Assembly: GCA_021203585.1 (NCBI GenBank)
Contig: JAJQAW010000221.1
Coordinates: forward strand, 1 to 7,375
Direction of reading: 5' to 3'
Length of the DNA stretch: 7,375 bases
Source of the DNA: Rikenellaceae bacterium
GTDB taxonomy: Bacteria > Bacteroidota > Bacteroidia > Bacteroidales > Rikenellaceae
Below the pieces are notes generated by a model. It was not told the origin of the DNA. It saw nothing but the letters and a program-made list of their open reading frames with translations, and made no database searches. Each line of letters begins with the position of its first letter. Position 1 is the stretch's first letter. The translations under genes and the position numbers were made by a program. Positions 1 through 6,115 of the stretch are shown one piece after another.

Positions 1-148
1 GCTATACATTCTCATCTTTCGACTTCTCCTATCCCTCGGATTCAGCGGTGGTGTGAATCTAAATTTAGGATCATCGCTTCCGAATGGAACATAAAAATGG
101 AAAGAACGGATTTACCCGCACTTAATCTTTTGAAAATCTTAGCGGTAA

Positions 149-182
149 TTTGACAAGCAAAAAAAATTATTTGATACCTTTG
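149..182 (+). promoter_or_regulatory. Bacteroides-type promoter (TTTG / TAnnTTTG)
   Basis: TTTG at 149-152 and TACCTTTG at 175-182 match the -33 and -7 elements of the Bacteroidetes primary sigma factor. The spacer is 22 bases, slightly longer than the usual 19-21. Transcription would start near 189 and read through the inverted repeats at 272-394 towards the sigma factor gene. The -7 match is exact; the -33 spacing is the weak point. Whether the transcript serves the sigma gene, the decayed frame at 335-505, or a separate RNA cannot be told from sequence. Confidence 0.5.
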
Positions 183-271
183 TGACGTCGAACTCCCATT
201 TGACATGAAAATATTCTCGTTTCAGTAGAAAATTTGGCTAATTTGAAAAGAAGAACGAGGTCTTTATTCCA

Positions 272-292
272 CTATACTTTATCCAAGTATAG
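272..292 (+). repeat. Perfect 8-bp inverted repeat (hairpin)
   Basis: The arms CTATACTT (272-279) and AAGTATAG (285-292) are perfect complements around a 5-base loop. The element lies about 80 bases downstream of the predicted start of transcription. It could be an RNA hairpin or a dimeric protein operator. The sequence does not decide between them. Confidence 0.5.
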
Positions 293-360
293 CGTGGTAT
301 CTGTTGCTTCTTCTTTTGGTCGCCAAAGCCACTACTGAATCAACAAATTACCACGCTTTT
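292..360 (+). other. Nested stem structure followed by T-tract
   Basis: GCGTGGTA (292-299) is a perfect inverted match of TACCACGC (349-356). The enclosed 49 bases include a second small hairpin, TTTGG (315-319) and CCAAA (323-327), around a TCG loop. The outer arm is followed directly by TTTT (357-360). In RNA this would be a branched fold ending in a terminator-like stem and U-run. It may be a leader attenuator or the 3' end of a small RNA of about 170 nt from the promoter at 149-182. An 8-bp arm over 49 bases could also be chance. Confidence 0.3.
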
Positions 361-505
361 CTTGTTTGTGATCCTACCGGTCTGCCTTCCGGTACCCATA
401 TCAGGACAAAGCTATAAAAAATTGGATTCGGAGCTAAAATTCGCTGAGAGGAGGTATCGCGAACTCACCTTTTCCCCGATGAAGATTTTACCTACCCTGG
501 CCTGA
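335..505 (+). pseudogene. Possible remnant of an exported protein gene (start lost)
   Basis: One frame is open from 293 to the TGA at 503-505. From 335 it reads LNQQITTLFLFVILPVCLP and then VPISGQ, a convincing signal-peptide shape: short polar start, hydrophobic core and a small-residue cleavage region. A charged helical stretch, SYKKLDSELKFAERRYREL, follows, and the frame ends soon after. There is no ATG at the right place. The codon at 335-337 is CTG, one base from ATG. I infer a decayed 5' end of an exported or membrane-anchored protein. The family is not recognised. With only 56 codons this may be a chance frame, but nearby genes are also damaged, which makes decay plausible. Confidence 0.25.
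375..394 (+). repeat. Small inverted repeat
   Basis: TACCGG (375-380) and CCGGTA (389-394) form a 6-bp perfect inverted repeat with an 8-base loop. It lies inside the possible gene remnant and downstream of the two other hairpins. There is no T-run after it, so it is not a terminator. Its role is unknown. Confidence 0.3.
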
Positions 506-558
506 ATTTGTCTATTTATCGGCTCTTTCATTTTCCGTTTACTTAAATTTTTGAAATT

Positions 559-1185
559 ATGAGTAAACCTACGGATTGTCACGACCGTGACAAAGACGGG
601 GATACTTCGGAAAAGCGGAACCCGATTCATAAAATCTTCACCCCTTCTTTTCTCGAAGCCCTCAAAAACGGCGAGCCGGCAGCGTATTACCGTTTGGTAC
701 AAGTGCAAACTCCCAAGCTGATGGATTTTCTTTTTACCGTACTTCGGAGCCGGGAGGATGCCGAAGAAATCGCGCAGGATATTTTTATCCACATCTGGCA
801 AAAACGGGAGAATCTGGTTTACGAGAATTCCCGGAATATCGAGGGATATATGTATACCATTGCCCGCACCCGGGCCATCGACCGCATTAACGAACGGAAA
901 AAGTCCAAAATCCATTATACCGACCAGTTAACCACGCCCCCCGATGCGGCCGCCTCGCCCGAGGAAATTGTGGAATTGAAACAGGTCGAAAAGCAGATCG
1001 AACAGCTGGTCTCCGAGATGCCTAAAATGAGAAGAATCATCTACACGCTCAAATACGAGCAGGGAAAAACCAACGACGAGATCGCCCGGGAGCTCGATCT
1101 GAAGCCCTCGACGGTAAGGGTACACATCAGTATCGCTCTCAAAGAGATTCGGGATTTTTTGGGCTCCCTACTACTCTTTTTCTGA
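559..1185 (+). CDS. ECF-type RNA polymerase sigma factor (sigma-70 family, PUL regulator type)
   Basis: This 208-aa protein would direct RNA polymerase to a small set of promoters, typically those of a nearby SusC/SusD operon, and be held inactive by a FecR-type anti-sigma factor at the inner membrane. Region 2 covers about residues 41-112. It includes the SREDAEEIAQDIFIHIWQ block that binds core polymerase and the GYMYTIARTRAIDRIN block that recognises the -10 element. Region 4 covers about 147-200, with the helix-turn-helix KTNDEIARELDLKPSTVRVH. Regions 1 and 3 are absent, as in ECF factors. The tail ends in hydrophobic residues (GSLLLFF), which I recall as common in Bacteroidetes ECF factors. 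ATG at 559 gives a normal-length protein with a polar leader of about 30 residues. The gene appears intact. Its anti-sigma partner is probably the damaged FecR at 1899, with one unrelated small gene between them. Confidence 0.93.
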   Translation: MSKPTDCHDRDKDGDTSEKRNPIHKIFTPSFLEALKNGEPAAYYRLVQVQTPKLMDFLFTVLRSREDAEEIAQDIFIHIWQKRENLVYENSRNIEGYMYTIARTRAIDRINERKKSKIHYTDQLTTPPDAAASPEEIVELKQVEKQIEQLVSEMPKMRRIIYTLKYEQGKTNDEIARELDLKPSTVRVHISIALKEIRDFLGSLLLFF

Positions 1186-1390
1186 GTCTGCCCGATTTTG
1201 CCCGCAAACGGAAAAAAATTGAATTTTACAGGTTTGATTTCCTGGAATTTACAAATCAAATCGCAAAAAAATAGCTTTCCGGTTAAGCACTTGATACCCG
1301 CGCGGGGTTATTTAGGATGAAGCAACGCAAAAAAACCGGTTTCGGGATATGAGTAGTTGCAAATGGGAACCGACGACAGAGTATTAACTC
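1186..1390. other. Intergenic region with inverted repeats
   Basis: This 205-bp gap separates the sigma gene from the next open frame and is much longer than usual for a tight sigma/anti-sigma operon. TTTGATTT (1233-1240) and AAATCAAA (1253-1260) form a perfect 8-bp inverted repeat with a 12-base loop, extendable by a G-T and a G-C pair to 1231-1262. A palindrome AAACCGGTTT lies at 1333-1342. A short GC-rich self-complementary run (CCCGCGCGGG) near 1290 is followed by a T-rich stretch but is a weak terminator. No clear TAnnTTTG box was found, so separate transcription of the downstream genes is unproven. Confidence 0.4.
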
Positions 1391-1810
1391 ATGAAAACGG
1401 ATTTAATCGGAGAGGAATTACCTCGAACGGAAAGTGAATTAAGAGAAGAAATAGACAACAATCTAAGGCAGATCAAACGATCCATGCAAGGGGCTTCCCC
1501 GGAAGAGAGGTATTATTTTTTAATTCGGGCCTACCGGGAATTGCAGGAAAACTTACCGACCGTCGATCCTATCGACGATCCGGAGGTTTATGCTCGTACA
1601 TGGAAACGCCGGAATCAACTGGAAGAGCAATACGGCCATTGGTTATTCGCCGTCAGCAAGAATAACCCGGAAGCATTGGACCGCGCTTTCGCACGGATTG
1701 CCAGTGAAACGGCTCGGGAAAATCATCGGATTCTCCCGGCCCGTCAGGCGATCGATCGAATTTTACGGCAATTGCCTTGTCTGGAACACTACGAACCGGA
1801 ATGGGCATAA
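1391..1810 (+). CDS. Hypothetical protein, small, helical, highly charged
   Basis: This 139-aa protein is not recognised. It has no signal peptide and no membrane segment, so it is probably cytoplasmic. Composition is rich in Glu, Arg, Gln and Leu, and most of the chain should be helical: about residues 15-33 (ESELREEIDNNLRQIKRSM), 37-54, 66-92 and 94-128. Visible blocks include SPEERYYFLIRAYRELQENL and RTWKRRNQLEEQYGHWLFAV. It starts with ATG, uses codons like its neighbours, and ends with TAA 88 bases before the FecR gene. Sitting between an ECF sigma factor and its likely anti-sigma factor suggests a role in the same regulatory unit, for instance an accessory regulator. That is inference from position only. 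It could also be a late insertion into the operon. Confidence 0.6.
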   Translation: MKTDLIGEELPRTESELREEIDNNLRQIKRSMQGASPEERYYFLIRAYRELQENLPTVDPIDDPEVYARTWKRRNQLEEQYGHWLFAVSKNNPEALDRAFARIASETARENHRILPARQAIDRILRQLPCLEHYEPEWA

Positions 1811-1898
1811 CCGGTAAAGGCAAGCGGTTTGATGGACGGCCCAAGAGAGAAGGCCGGATCACCAAAAGAAAACTTAAAGTAGACTCAGAAGCAGCCCC

Positions 1899-2792
1899 AT
1901 GCAGAATGAAAGATCATCGGATGCCTTACGGATCGCTAACCTGCTAAGACTACTGGCTTCCGACCCTACTCTTTGCCGCCGGTATTTCTCCGAAATGGAC
2001 GAGTTATTGACCAACCGGTTGATGGAGGTGGAGGTACGGCAGGCCATGGGGCTGATATGGGAAGAAGCGGATCGGTCTGTACGGGACCGTTCGAAACTGA
2101 AAGTACTTACGGAACGAACCTTGGAAGGAATCTACCGGAAATGTCCGGAATTTCCAACCAAATCCTACCGGAATTTACCGCGGTATAAACGCATCGGCCG
2201 GAAAGCAGCCGCGTGGCTGATTCCACTGGCCATAGCAGGCAGCATTGCGGGGAAATTATGGACTCCGGACCGGGTAAGCTGTTCCGAGTGGAGCACACAG
2301 CCGCCGATGACCGATGTATCTTCGGCCGGTGCCGTAGGAAGCGCGATGATTTCCATGGAGTGCACCGAAGGCGAACGACCGGTGCTGCTTCCGGATGGAA
2401 CACACGTACAGCTTTCGGAAGGAGCCCGGCTCCAATACGCGGAGGATTTCGAGGCGACCCGAAGGGTGGAATTGACGGGAAATGCTTTTTTCTCCGTCAC
2501 CCGCCAGGAGGGTAAAACCTTCGAGGTATGGTACAACGATATGATCGTAAAGGTGGTCGGAACCGAGTTCTACCTGCACCAGGACGAATATAAAGCCGAG
2601 GTAACCCTTTGCAGCGGCGTGGTGGAAGTGAGCTCGGGCGATCGACAGGTGGTCCTTGCCCCCAAGCAGCAACTGGCCATGAATTTCGGAACCCCCGATT
2701 TTTCCGTGATCGAATTGACGGAAACACAAATGGCCCGGCTGATTCGCGGCAAACTCGTTATACAGGGGAAACCACTCGGTGTGGCGCTGTAG
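1899..2792 (+). CDS. FecR-family anti-sigma factor, truncated by in-frame TAG
   Basis: The reading frame gives 297 aa. FecR-type proteins sit in the inner membrane, bind an ECF sigma factor with the N-terminal cytoplasmic part, and receive a signal through the periplasmic C-terminal part from a TonB-dependent transporter. Residues 1-100 are the cytoplasmic region. Residues 103-121 (AAAWLIPLAIAGSIAGKLW) form the single membrane segment. About 160-265 is the FecR domain, with the typical LPDGTHVQLSEGARLQY, VELTGNAFFSV and VKVVGTEFYL blocks. The C-terminal DUF4974-type domain has just begun (RGKLVIQGKPLGVAL) when TAG at 2790-2792 stops it. Translation past the TAG continues the same domain for about 60 residues, so the stop is a lesion or a recoded codon. 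ATG at 1899 is the only reasonable start. A truncated product should still hold the sigma-binding region and membrane anchor but lose contact with the transporter. Confidence 0.85.
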   Translation: MQNERSSDALRIANLLRLLASDPTLCRRYFSEMDELLTNRLMEVEVRQAMGLIWEEADRSVRDRSKLKVLTERTLEGIYRKCPEFPTKSYRNLPRYKRIGRKAAAWLIPLAIAGSIAGKLWTPDRVSCSEWSTQPPMTDVSSAGAVGSAMISMECTEGERPVLLPDGTHVQLSEGARLQYAEDFEATRRVELTGNAFFSVTRQEGKTFEVWYNDMIVKVVGTEFYLHQDEYKAEVTLCSGVVEVSSGDRQVVLAPKQQLAMNFGTPDFSVIELTETQMARLIRGKLVIQGKPLGVAL

Positions 2793-2984
2793 CAGGTCGG
2801 AGACTTTTTTGAAATTACGATCGATGCCCACAGTGTTACCCTTACCGATCCCATTCGGGTTGCGTTCGATGAGAAGGATGAACTGGAAGATGTACTGTAT
2901 GTGTTGCAAAGCATCAGTAAAGAGGCTTTCGATTATGAAATATTACCCGGTCGAGTGAAAATTACCGGCCCGATAATAATAATT
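2793..2984 (+). pseudogene. Detached C-terminal domain of the truncated FecR
   Basis: Directly after the TAG and in the same frame, the sequence reads QVGDFFEITID, then PIRVAFDEKDELEDVLYVLQ, then FDYEILPGRVKITG. This is the usual pattern of the FecR C-terminal (DUF4974) domain, an STN-like fold that contacts the transporter's own STN domain: a first helix and strand, an FDEKDELEDVL helix, and a closing strand. The compact match shows that the domain was translated until recently. The frame stays open to a TAA at 3066-3068, but what follows the KITG strand no longer looks like FecR, and from about 2985 the DNA is read as SusC on the other strand. The full-length ancestor would have been about 360 aa, normal for the family. 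It has no start codon of its own. Confidence 0.75.
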
Positions 2985-2990
2985 AGCGTA
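2943..2990. other. Junction between plus-strand FecR and minus-strand SusC
   Basis: The FecR C-terminal domain runs on the plus strand to about 2970-2984. The SusC frame on the minus strand enters the same bases and stops at 2943-2945, where its TAA is the complement of a FecR leucine codon. The last nine SusC residues (RAGNFHSTG) are therefore antisense FecR, not SusC. The change-over falls near the short ATA-rich run at 2973-2983 (ATAATAATAAT). This marks a rearrangement breakpoint, most simply a deletion joining two convergent operons. An inversion is the alternative. Confidence 0.6.
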
Positions 2991-4686
2991 AAAAGAATTT
3001 ACACCCCCCGCAAACATTCGGGGACCCAAACTGCGAACCGTCCCGACGGAAAAAATAGAAGGAGTTAAGATTAAGTATGTGTTGACTTTGTCGTTGTATT
3101 GAATCCGGTTGCGGGACAATCCACTGTTGAGCTGCAACTGCCAGGTAAAATCCTGTGTGCGGACGGGAATCAGATTCACGGTAAACTCATACCCTTTGTT
3201 GATCATTTTGGTTCCGAACACCACGGCGCTCGCCATGCCGTTCTCCACCGGCACATCCTTCCCGGAAAGCACGTCGCTTTCTTTGCGGAACATACTGGCC
3301 GTAGCGCTGAGCCATCCGCCGAGTAGCGAGAAATCCAGGGCGGCGTTCCAGCTTTTCGTCTTTTCCCAGCCCAAGTCCGGATAGGGAAGCGACTGAATGG
3401 TGAGGATGTACTGCTTGTATTCATCGCTCAGGCCGCCGTCTCGGGCGATCAGGTACGGCGATACGGACTCCACCGAATTGCCGGTATACCCGTAAGCGTA
3501 AGACAGATCGATCAGGTCCAGCCAACGGGCCTGGTCAAACCACCGTTCATTGCCCAGGCGCCATTTGCCCCCGGCCGACCAGCTCGGTTCGAACCGTTTA
3601 TTTTTATCCTGCCCGAAGCGGTTGGAAGCGTCCATACGGGCATTCAGATTGACCACATACCGGCTGTCGTAGTTGCAGACCGCCGTAAAATATTCGCTCA
3701 GGTAATTGTTTTTGCGGTTCACGATCCGCGATCCGGTTCGCATCTCCTCGTGCAGTGAGCGGTTGATGTTAAAACCGGAAATGTCCGTGGTCACATTTTC
3801 CGGAAGCGGCGCGTAACTTTCCCCCCGGTAACGCAAGTAGCCGTACCGCTTGTTGGTTTGTCCTTCCATACGGGCCGAACGCACCTCCACCCCCAGTTGC
3901 AGGCTCAGGCGGTGTTTGAGGTTGAAGGTTTCGTTGTAGATCAGGCTGTTTCGGAAGGTATAATCGTTGCTCATGGCATCTTCCAACTGCACCAGACCGC
4001 CGAACGGCAACAAACTGGCTTTTTCGGCCGGCGAATTGGCCGCCACTTCCCCGAATTCGTACCCCCGGATCTGGGTAATGTAATGGGAGAATTCGGTGGC
4101 GTACATTTTCTGTTTGCTCGAAGTGAACGAATAATTGAACATGCTCTCGAACTTCAGCCTAGGAGTCAACCGGACCGCCAGATCCACAGTGCCCTTGAGC
4201 GTTTGTGTTTTGTTGCTCTGCCCGGTATTGTCCAATTCATTCTGGATATTGTACAGATAGGTGTTTTTACCGGCTACGGCAGTGCTGAGACTCCCGTATT
4301 TCTCGTGGTAGAAAAACGTCCCGTCGTCGTGGTACATGGGTATGGTCCGGGCGGTGTTCAATGCGTAATTGAACGGATCGACCTCGTAGGCGAATCCCTG
4401 GGTTTCGTTCATGCTTCCGCTCAACAGGAAATTGACGGTAACCCGGTCTCCGAAGTGAAACGTGGTATTGGAGGCGGCCGAAAAATTGCTCAGCGAGTTC
4501 CCCTTGGCCTCTCCCAGTTGTTCCTGCAGGCTGAAAGAAGTCCGGTTGACCACGGTTTTCGTGCCGCCCGAAACACTGACGTTGTGATTATGATTCACCG
4601 TATTGCGGAACAGCAACCCGAACCAATCGGTATTCATCGCCTCCATTTTACGGTATTCGTTCACAAACGTATCGTAGTCGATCTCT

Positions 4687-5967
4687 TTATTGTGCAGCCG
4701 CTGGATCAAACCGCCGAACCCGATGCCCGATGGGAAGCACCGGGGAAGTGTACGCATCCCGCGCTTCGTAAACCTCTTTCGAGAATTCCATCAATTCCTG
4801 TGAATTCATCAAGTCGTAATGGCTGTAGCGGGGTTTCTGTCCCACGGAGTAGTTGTCGCTATACGAGACGGAGACCTTTCCCGGCCGTCCTTTTTTGGTG
4901 GTCAGCACGATCACCCCGTTGGCAGCCTGCGAACCGTAAATGGCGGTGGCCGAGGCGTCTTTGAGAATGGTCATCGTCTCGATATCCAGCGGATTAAGCC
5001 ATGAAATGGCACTGGCTGCGATTTCGCGCATTTCGGTCAGGTCGCCGCCCAAACTCCCGCTGTTGGAAGGCAGCGGCAGCGGATCCCGTTGAATCACTCC
5101 ATCCACAACCCACAGCGGCTCCTGGTTGCCCAGCAGGGTCGAGGTTCCCCGGATTCGGATTTTCGGAGAGGAACCCACCTGTCCGGAAGTATTGACCACT
5201 GAGACCCCTGCCACCGCTCCCTGGAGCATGTCCGCGATGTTTGTCGCGTCCTGGGGCAGCCACTCCTTGGGGTCTACTCGAACCGCGGAACCGGTAATGT
5301 CTTCCGGATTCCAATGGTTATACCCGGTTACTATCACGTTTTCCATCTCCTCCACGGTTTCCCGCATCACGAGGTGGATCGGTTGTCCGTTGAATTTCCG
5401 CACCGCCGGCATCATCCCCAAGAACTGGAACTGCACGTACAGATCGACGGAAGTGGACGGAATGGTGAGCGAGAATACTCCGCGGGGATCGGTTACCGTT
5501 CCCACCCGGTTATTATCCCGGATGGTCACCGCGACCCCCGGAAGCGGTTGTCCACCGGGATCTTGGACAGTTCCGGTGATGGTGATCGCGCCCGAATGGT
5601 ACGGTTGACCGGCCGGCCTGGGCCTGGCAATGACCGCATTGTCCTGGAACTCGAATGTAACGGCGAAACCGAACAGCCGATCGAGCAAATGGACTACGGG
5701 TTCGTTGCGGGCCGAGACATCCAGGCGTCCGAACCTGTCGAAATCACGCACGTTATAGACAAAATCCAGACGTGTTTGTTGCTGGATCTCACGAAACAGC
5801 TGGATGACCGTCCCCTCCCGCAGTTCGAGACTGACGGTTTGTCGTTGGGAGAGCGCCGCCGCAGCCGGAGTCAGCAGCATACCGGCCAGCAGCCCGATAA
5901 ACAGGAACCCGCGACGGCAGAAGGCATTCCTGCGGCCGGAATCGGGAATAGTTGTATTCTTTTTCAT
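4687..5967 (-). pseudogene. SusC/RagA-type TonB-linked transporter, N-terminal part (signal peptide, STN, plug)
   Basis: The frame gives 426 aa. Residues 1-39 are a signal peptide (RRGFLFIGLLAGMLLTPAAA). About 44-115 is the STN domain that passes the ligand signal to FecR, and its presence marks a transporter under ECF/FecR control. About 128-205 is the carboxypeptidase-regulatory-like domain (ITGTVQDPGGQPLPGVAVTI). MENVIVTGY at 208-216 is the TonB-box region. About 222-410 is the plug, with IRIRGTSTL, PLWVVDGV and the hallmark DASATAIYGSQAANGVIV. After LPIG at 411-414 the frame is wrong: HRVRRFDPAAAQ and a stop. A 7-bp tandem duplication at 4719-4732 causes this, and removing one copy restores LPIGFGGLIQRL. 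ATG at 5967 follows a 148-bp gap after FecR-2 and starts with the usual MKKN. If translated as it stands, only the periplasmic signalling part and plug would be made. Confidence 0.88.
4719..4732 (-). repeat. 7-bp tandem duplication causing the SusC frameshift
   Basis: On the plus strand CCCGATG occurs twice in a row (4719-4725 and 4726-4732). On the coding strand this reads CATCGGG twice. With one copy the frame runs straight through as LPIGFGGLIQRL, the sequence expected in SusC proteins at this point. With two copies the frame shifts by +1 and stops 12 codons later. The lesion is therefore a slippage-type duplication that could in principle revert. Confidence 0.85.
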
Positions 5968-5974
5968 AGATTTG
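5967..5974 (+). promoter_or_regulatory. Antisense -7 box TAGATTTG
   Basis: TAGATTTG at 5967-5974 matches the Bacteroidetes -7 element TAnnTTTG exactly, on the strand opposite to SusC and overlapping its start codon. Transcription would begin near 5981 and run towards FecR-2. No TTTG is found at the expected -33 position (about 5943-5947), only a GTTG at 5951-5954, so the promoter call rests on one element plus its position upstream of a strong terminator. Confidence 0.4.
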
Positions 5975-5980
5975 TTTTGG

Positions 5981-6065
5981 ATTAAACCTGAAGAATGAGT
6001 GTAGCGGCTTATTCACGGGTAGGATCTACCAGCAGGGACAGGCGGCAACCTGTTCCTGCTTTTTT
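5981..6065 (+). ncRNA. Putative cis-antisense small RNA to the SusC leader
   Basis: Between a -7 box (5967-5974) and a stem plus T6 (6032-6065), the plus strand defines a possible RNA of about 85 nt. It would be fully complementary to the 5' leader of the minus-strand SusC transcript. It would contain two hairpins: GGTAG and CTACC with a 3-base loop (6018-6030), and the terminator stem. Cis-antisense sRNAs in the gap between an anti-sigma gene and susC, repressing the PUL, are known from Bacteroides fragilis (the DonS type, as I recall it). The gene order here, ECF-regulated with FecR directly upstream of SusC, is the same. The 5' end is inferred; the 3' end is better supported. If real, the RNA may have outlived the transporter it controlled. 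Confidence 0.45.
6032..6065 (+). terminator. Rho-independent terminator, plus strand
   Basis: The arms GCAGGGACAGG (6032-6042) and CCTGTTCCTGC (6049-6059) pair over 11 bp with one G-U pair and a 6-base loop, followed directly by six T's (6060-6065). The polarity is clear: on the minus strand the G-U pair becomes an A-C mismatch and the tract precedes the stem as A's. It therefore does not terminate the FecR-2 to SusC transcript. No plus-strand gene lies upstream, which is why an antisense RNA is proposed. Confidence 0.7.
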
Positions 6066-6115
6066 ACCGCGCGAAAAGGTATTGGGAAAGTACAATTTAC
6101 ATCATAGGCAACTCA

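Larger units (their letters stand above)
1..558. other. Gene-poor upstream region
   Basis: No intact coding gene can be supported in this stretch. Base composition is more AT-rich than in the flanking genes. It holds a Bacteroides-type promoter match (149-182), a group of inverted repeats (272-292, 292-356, 375-394) and a short open frame with a signal-peptide-like segment (335-505), each listed separately. The last 50 bases before the sigma gene are AT-rich and carry only near matches to a -7 box (TGAATTTG at 503-510), so I cannot place the sigma gene's own promoter. Confidence 0.6.
2943..4757 (-). pseudogene. SusC/RagA-type TonB-linked outer-membrane transporter, beta-barrel part (frameshifted and 3'-truncated)
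   Basis: This 604-codon frame is the barrel of a SusC-type transporter, which imports glycans or other nutrients across the outer membrane together with a SusD lipoprotein. The first 13 codons are out-of-frame noise. Real SusC sequence begins at FGGLIQRLHNKEIDYDTF, and KMEAMNTDWFGLLF plus HNVSVSGG follow at about residues 38-65, the usual plug-to-barrel passage. The block NLNARMDASNRFG in the middle and the DLGWEKTKSWNAALDFSLLG region near 470 are also typical. Compared with full SusC proteins the last 100-150 residues are missing, including the final aromatic-ended strand needed for barrel assembly. The 3' end runs into antisense FecR sequence. Joined to the N-terminal part through the 7-bp duplication, the gene would encode about 1005 aa. 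No SusD gene follows, because the plus-strand FecR lies there. A working transporter is very unlikely. Confidence 0.85.

Noticed and set aside
1..15. Possible divergent gene start on the minus strand (ATG at 15, AGGAG about 10 bases upstream)
   Set aside because: Only five codons lie inside the window, so nothing supports a coding call.
412..915. Minus-strand open frame (167 codons) over the sigma gene start
   Set aside because: It overlaps the well-supported ECF sigma gene on the other strand and has no family features.
1283..1315. Terminator after the sigma gene (CCCGCGCGGG then T-rich)
   Set aside because: The stem has only 3-4 good pairs and the following GTTATTTAGG is not a true T-run.
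2790..2792. TAG reassigned to glutamine (alternative code)
   Set aside because: Other genes here end normally and look chromosomal. A single point change or assembly error is far simpler, and no evidence for recoding is present.
2256..2909. Minus-strand open frame (217 codons) opposite FecR-1
   Set aside because: The plus strand carries clear FecR motifs across the whole span. The minus frame shows no domain and is explained as a shadow.
2985..3060. Hairpins CCCCG...CGGGG and CCGTC...GACGG near the junction as a terminator
   Set aside because: Stems are 5 bp. The adjacent homopolymer is A's on the plus strand and lies on the wrong side for the minus strand, so neither orientation gives a terminator.
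3858..4964. Long plus-strand open frame (368 codons) opposite SusC
   Set aside because: It is antisense to strongly SusC-like sequence on the minus strand, has His/Gln/Arg-rich low-complexity composition and no recognisable domain. It is a shadow of a high-GC coding frame.
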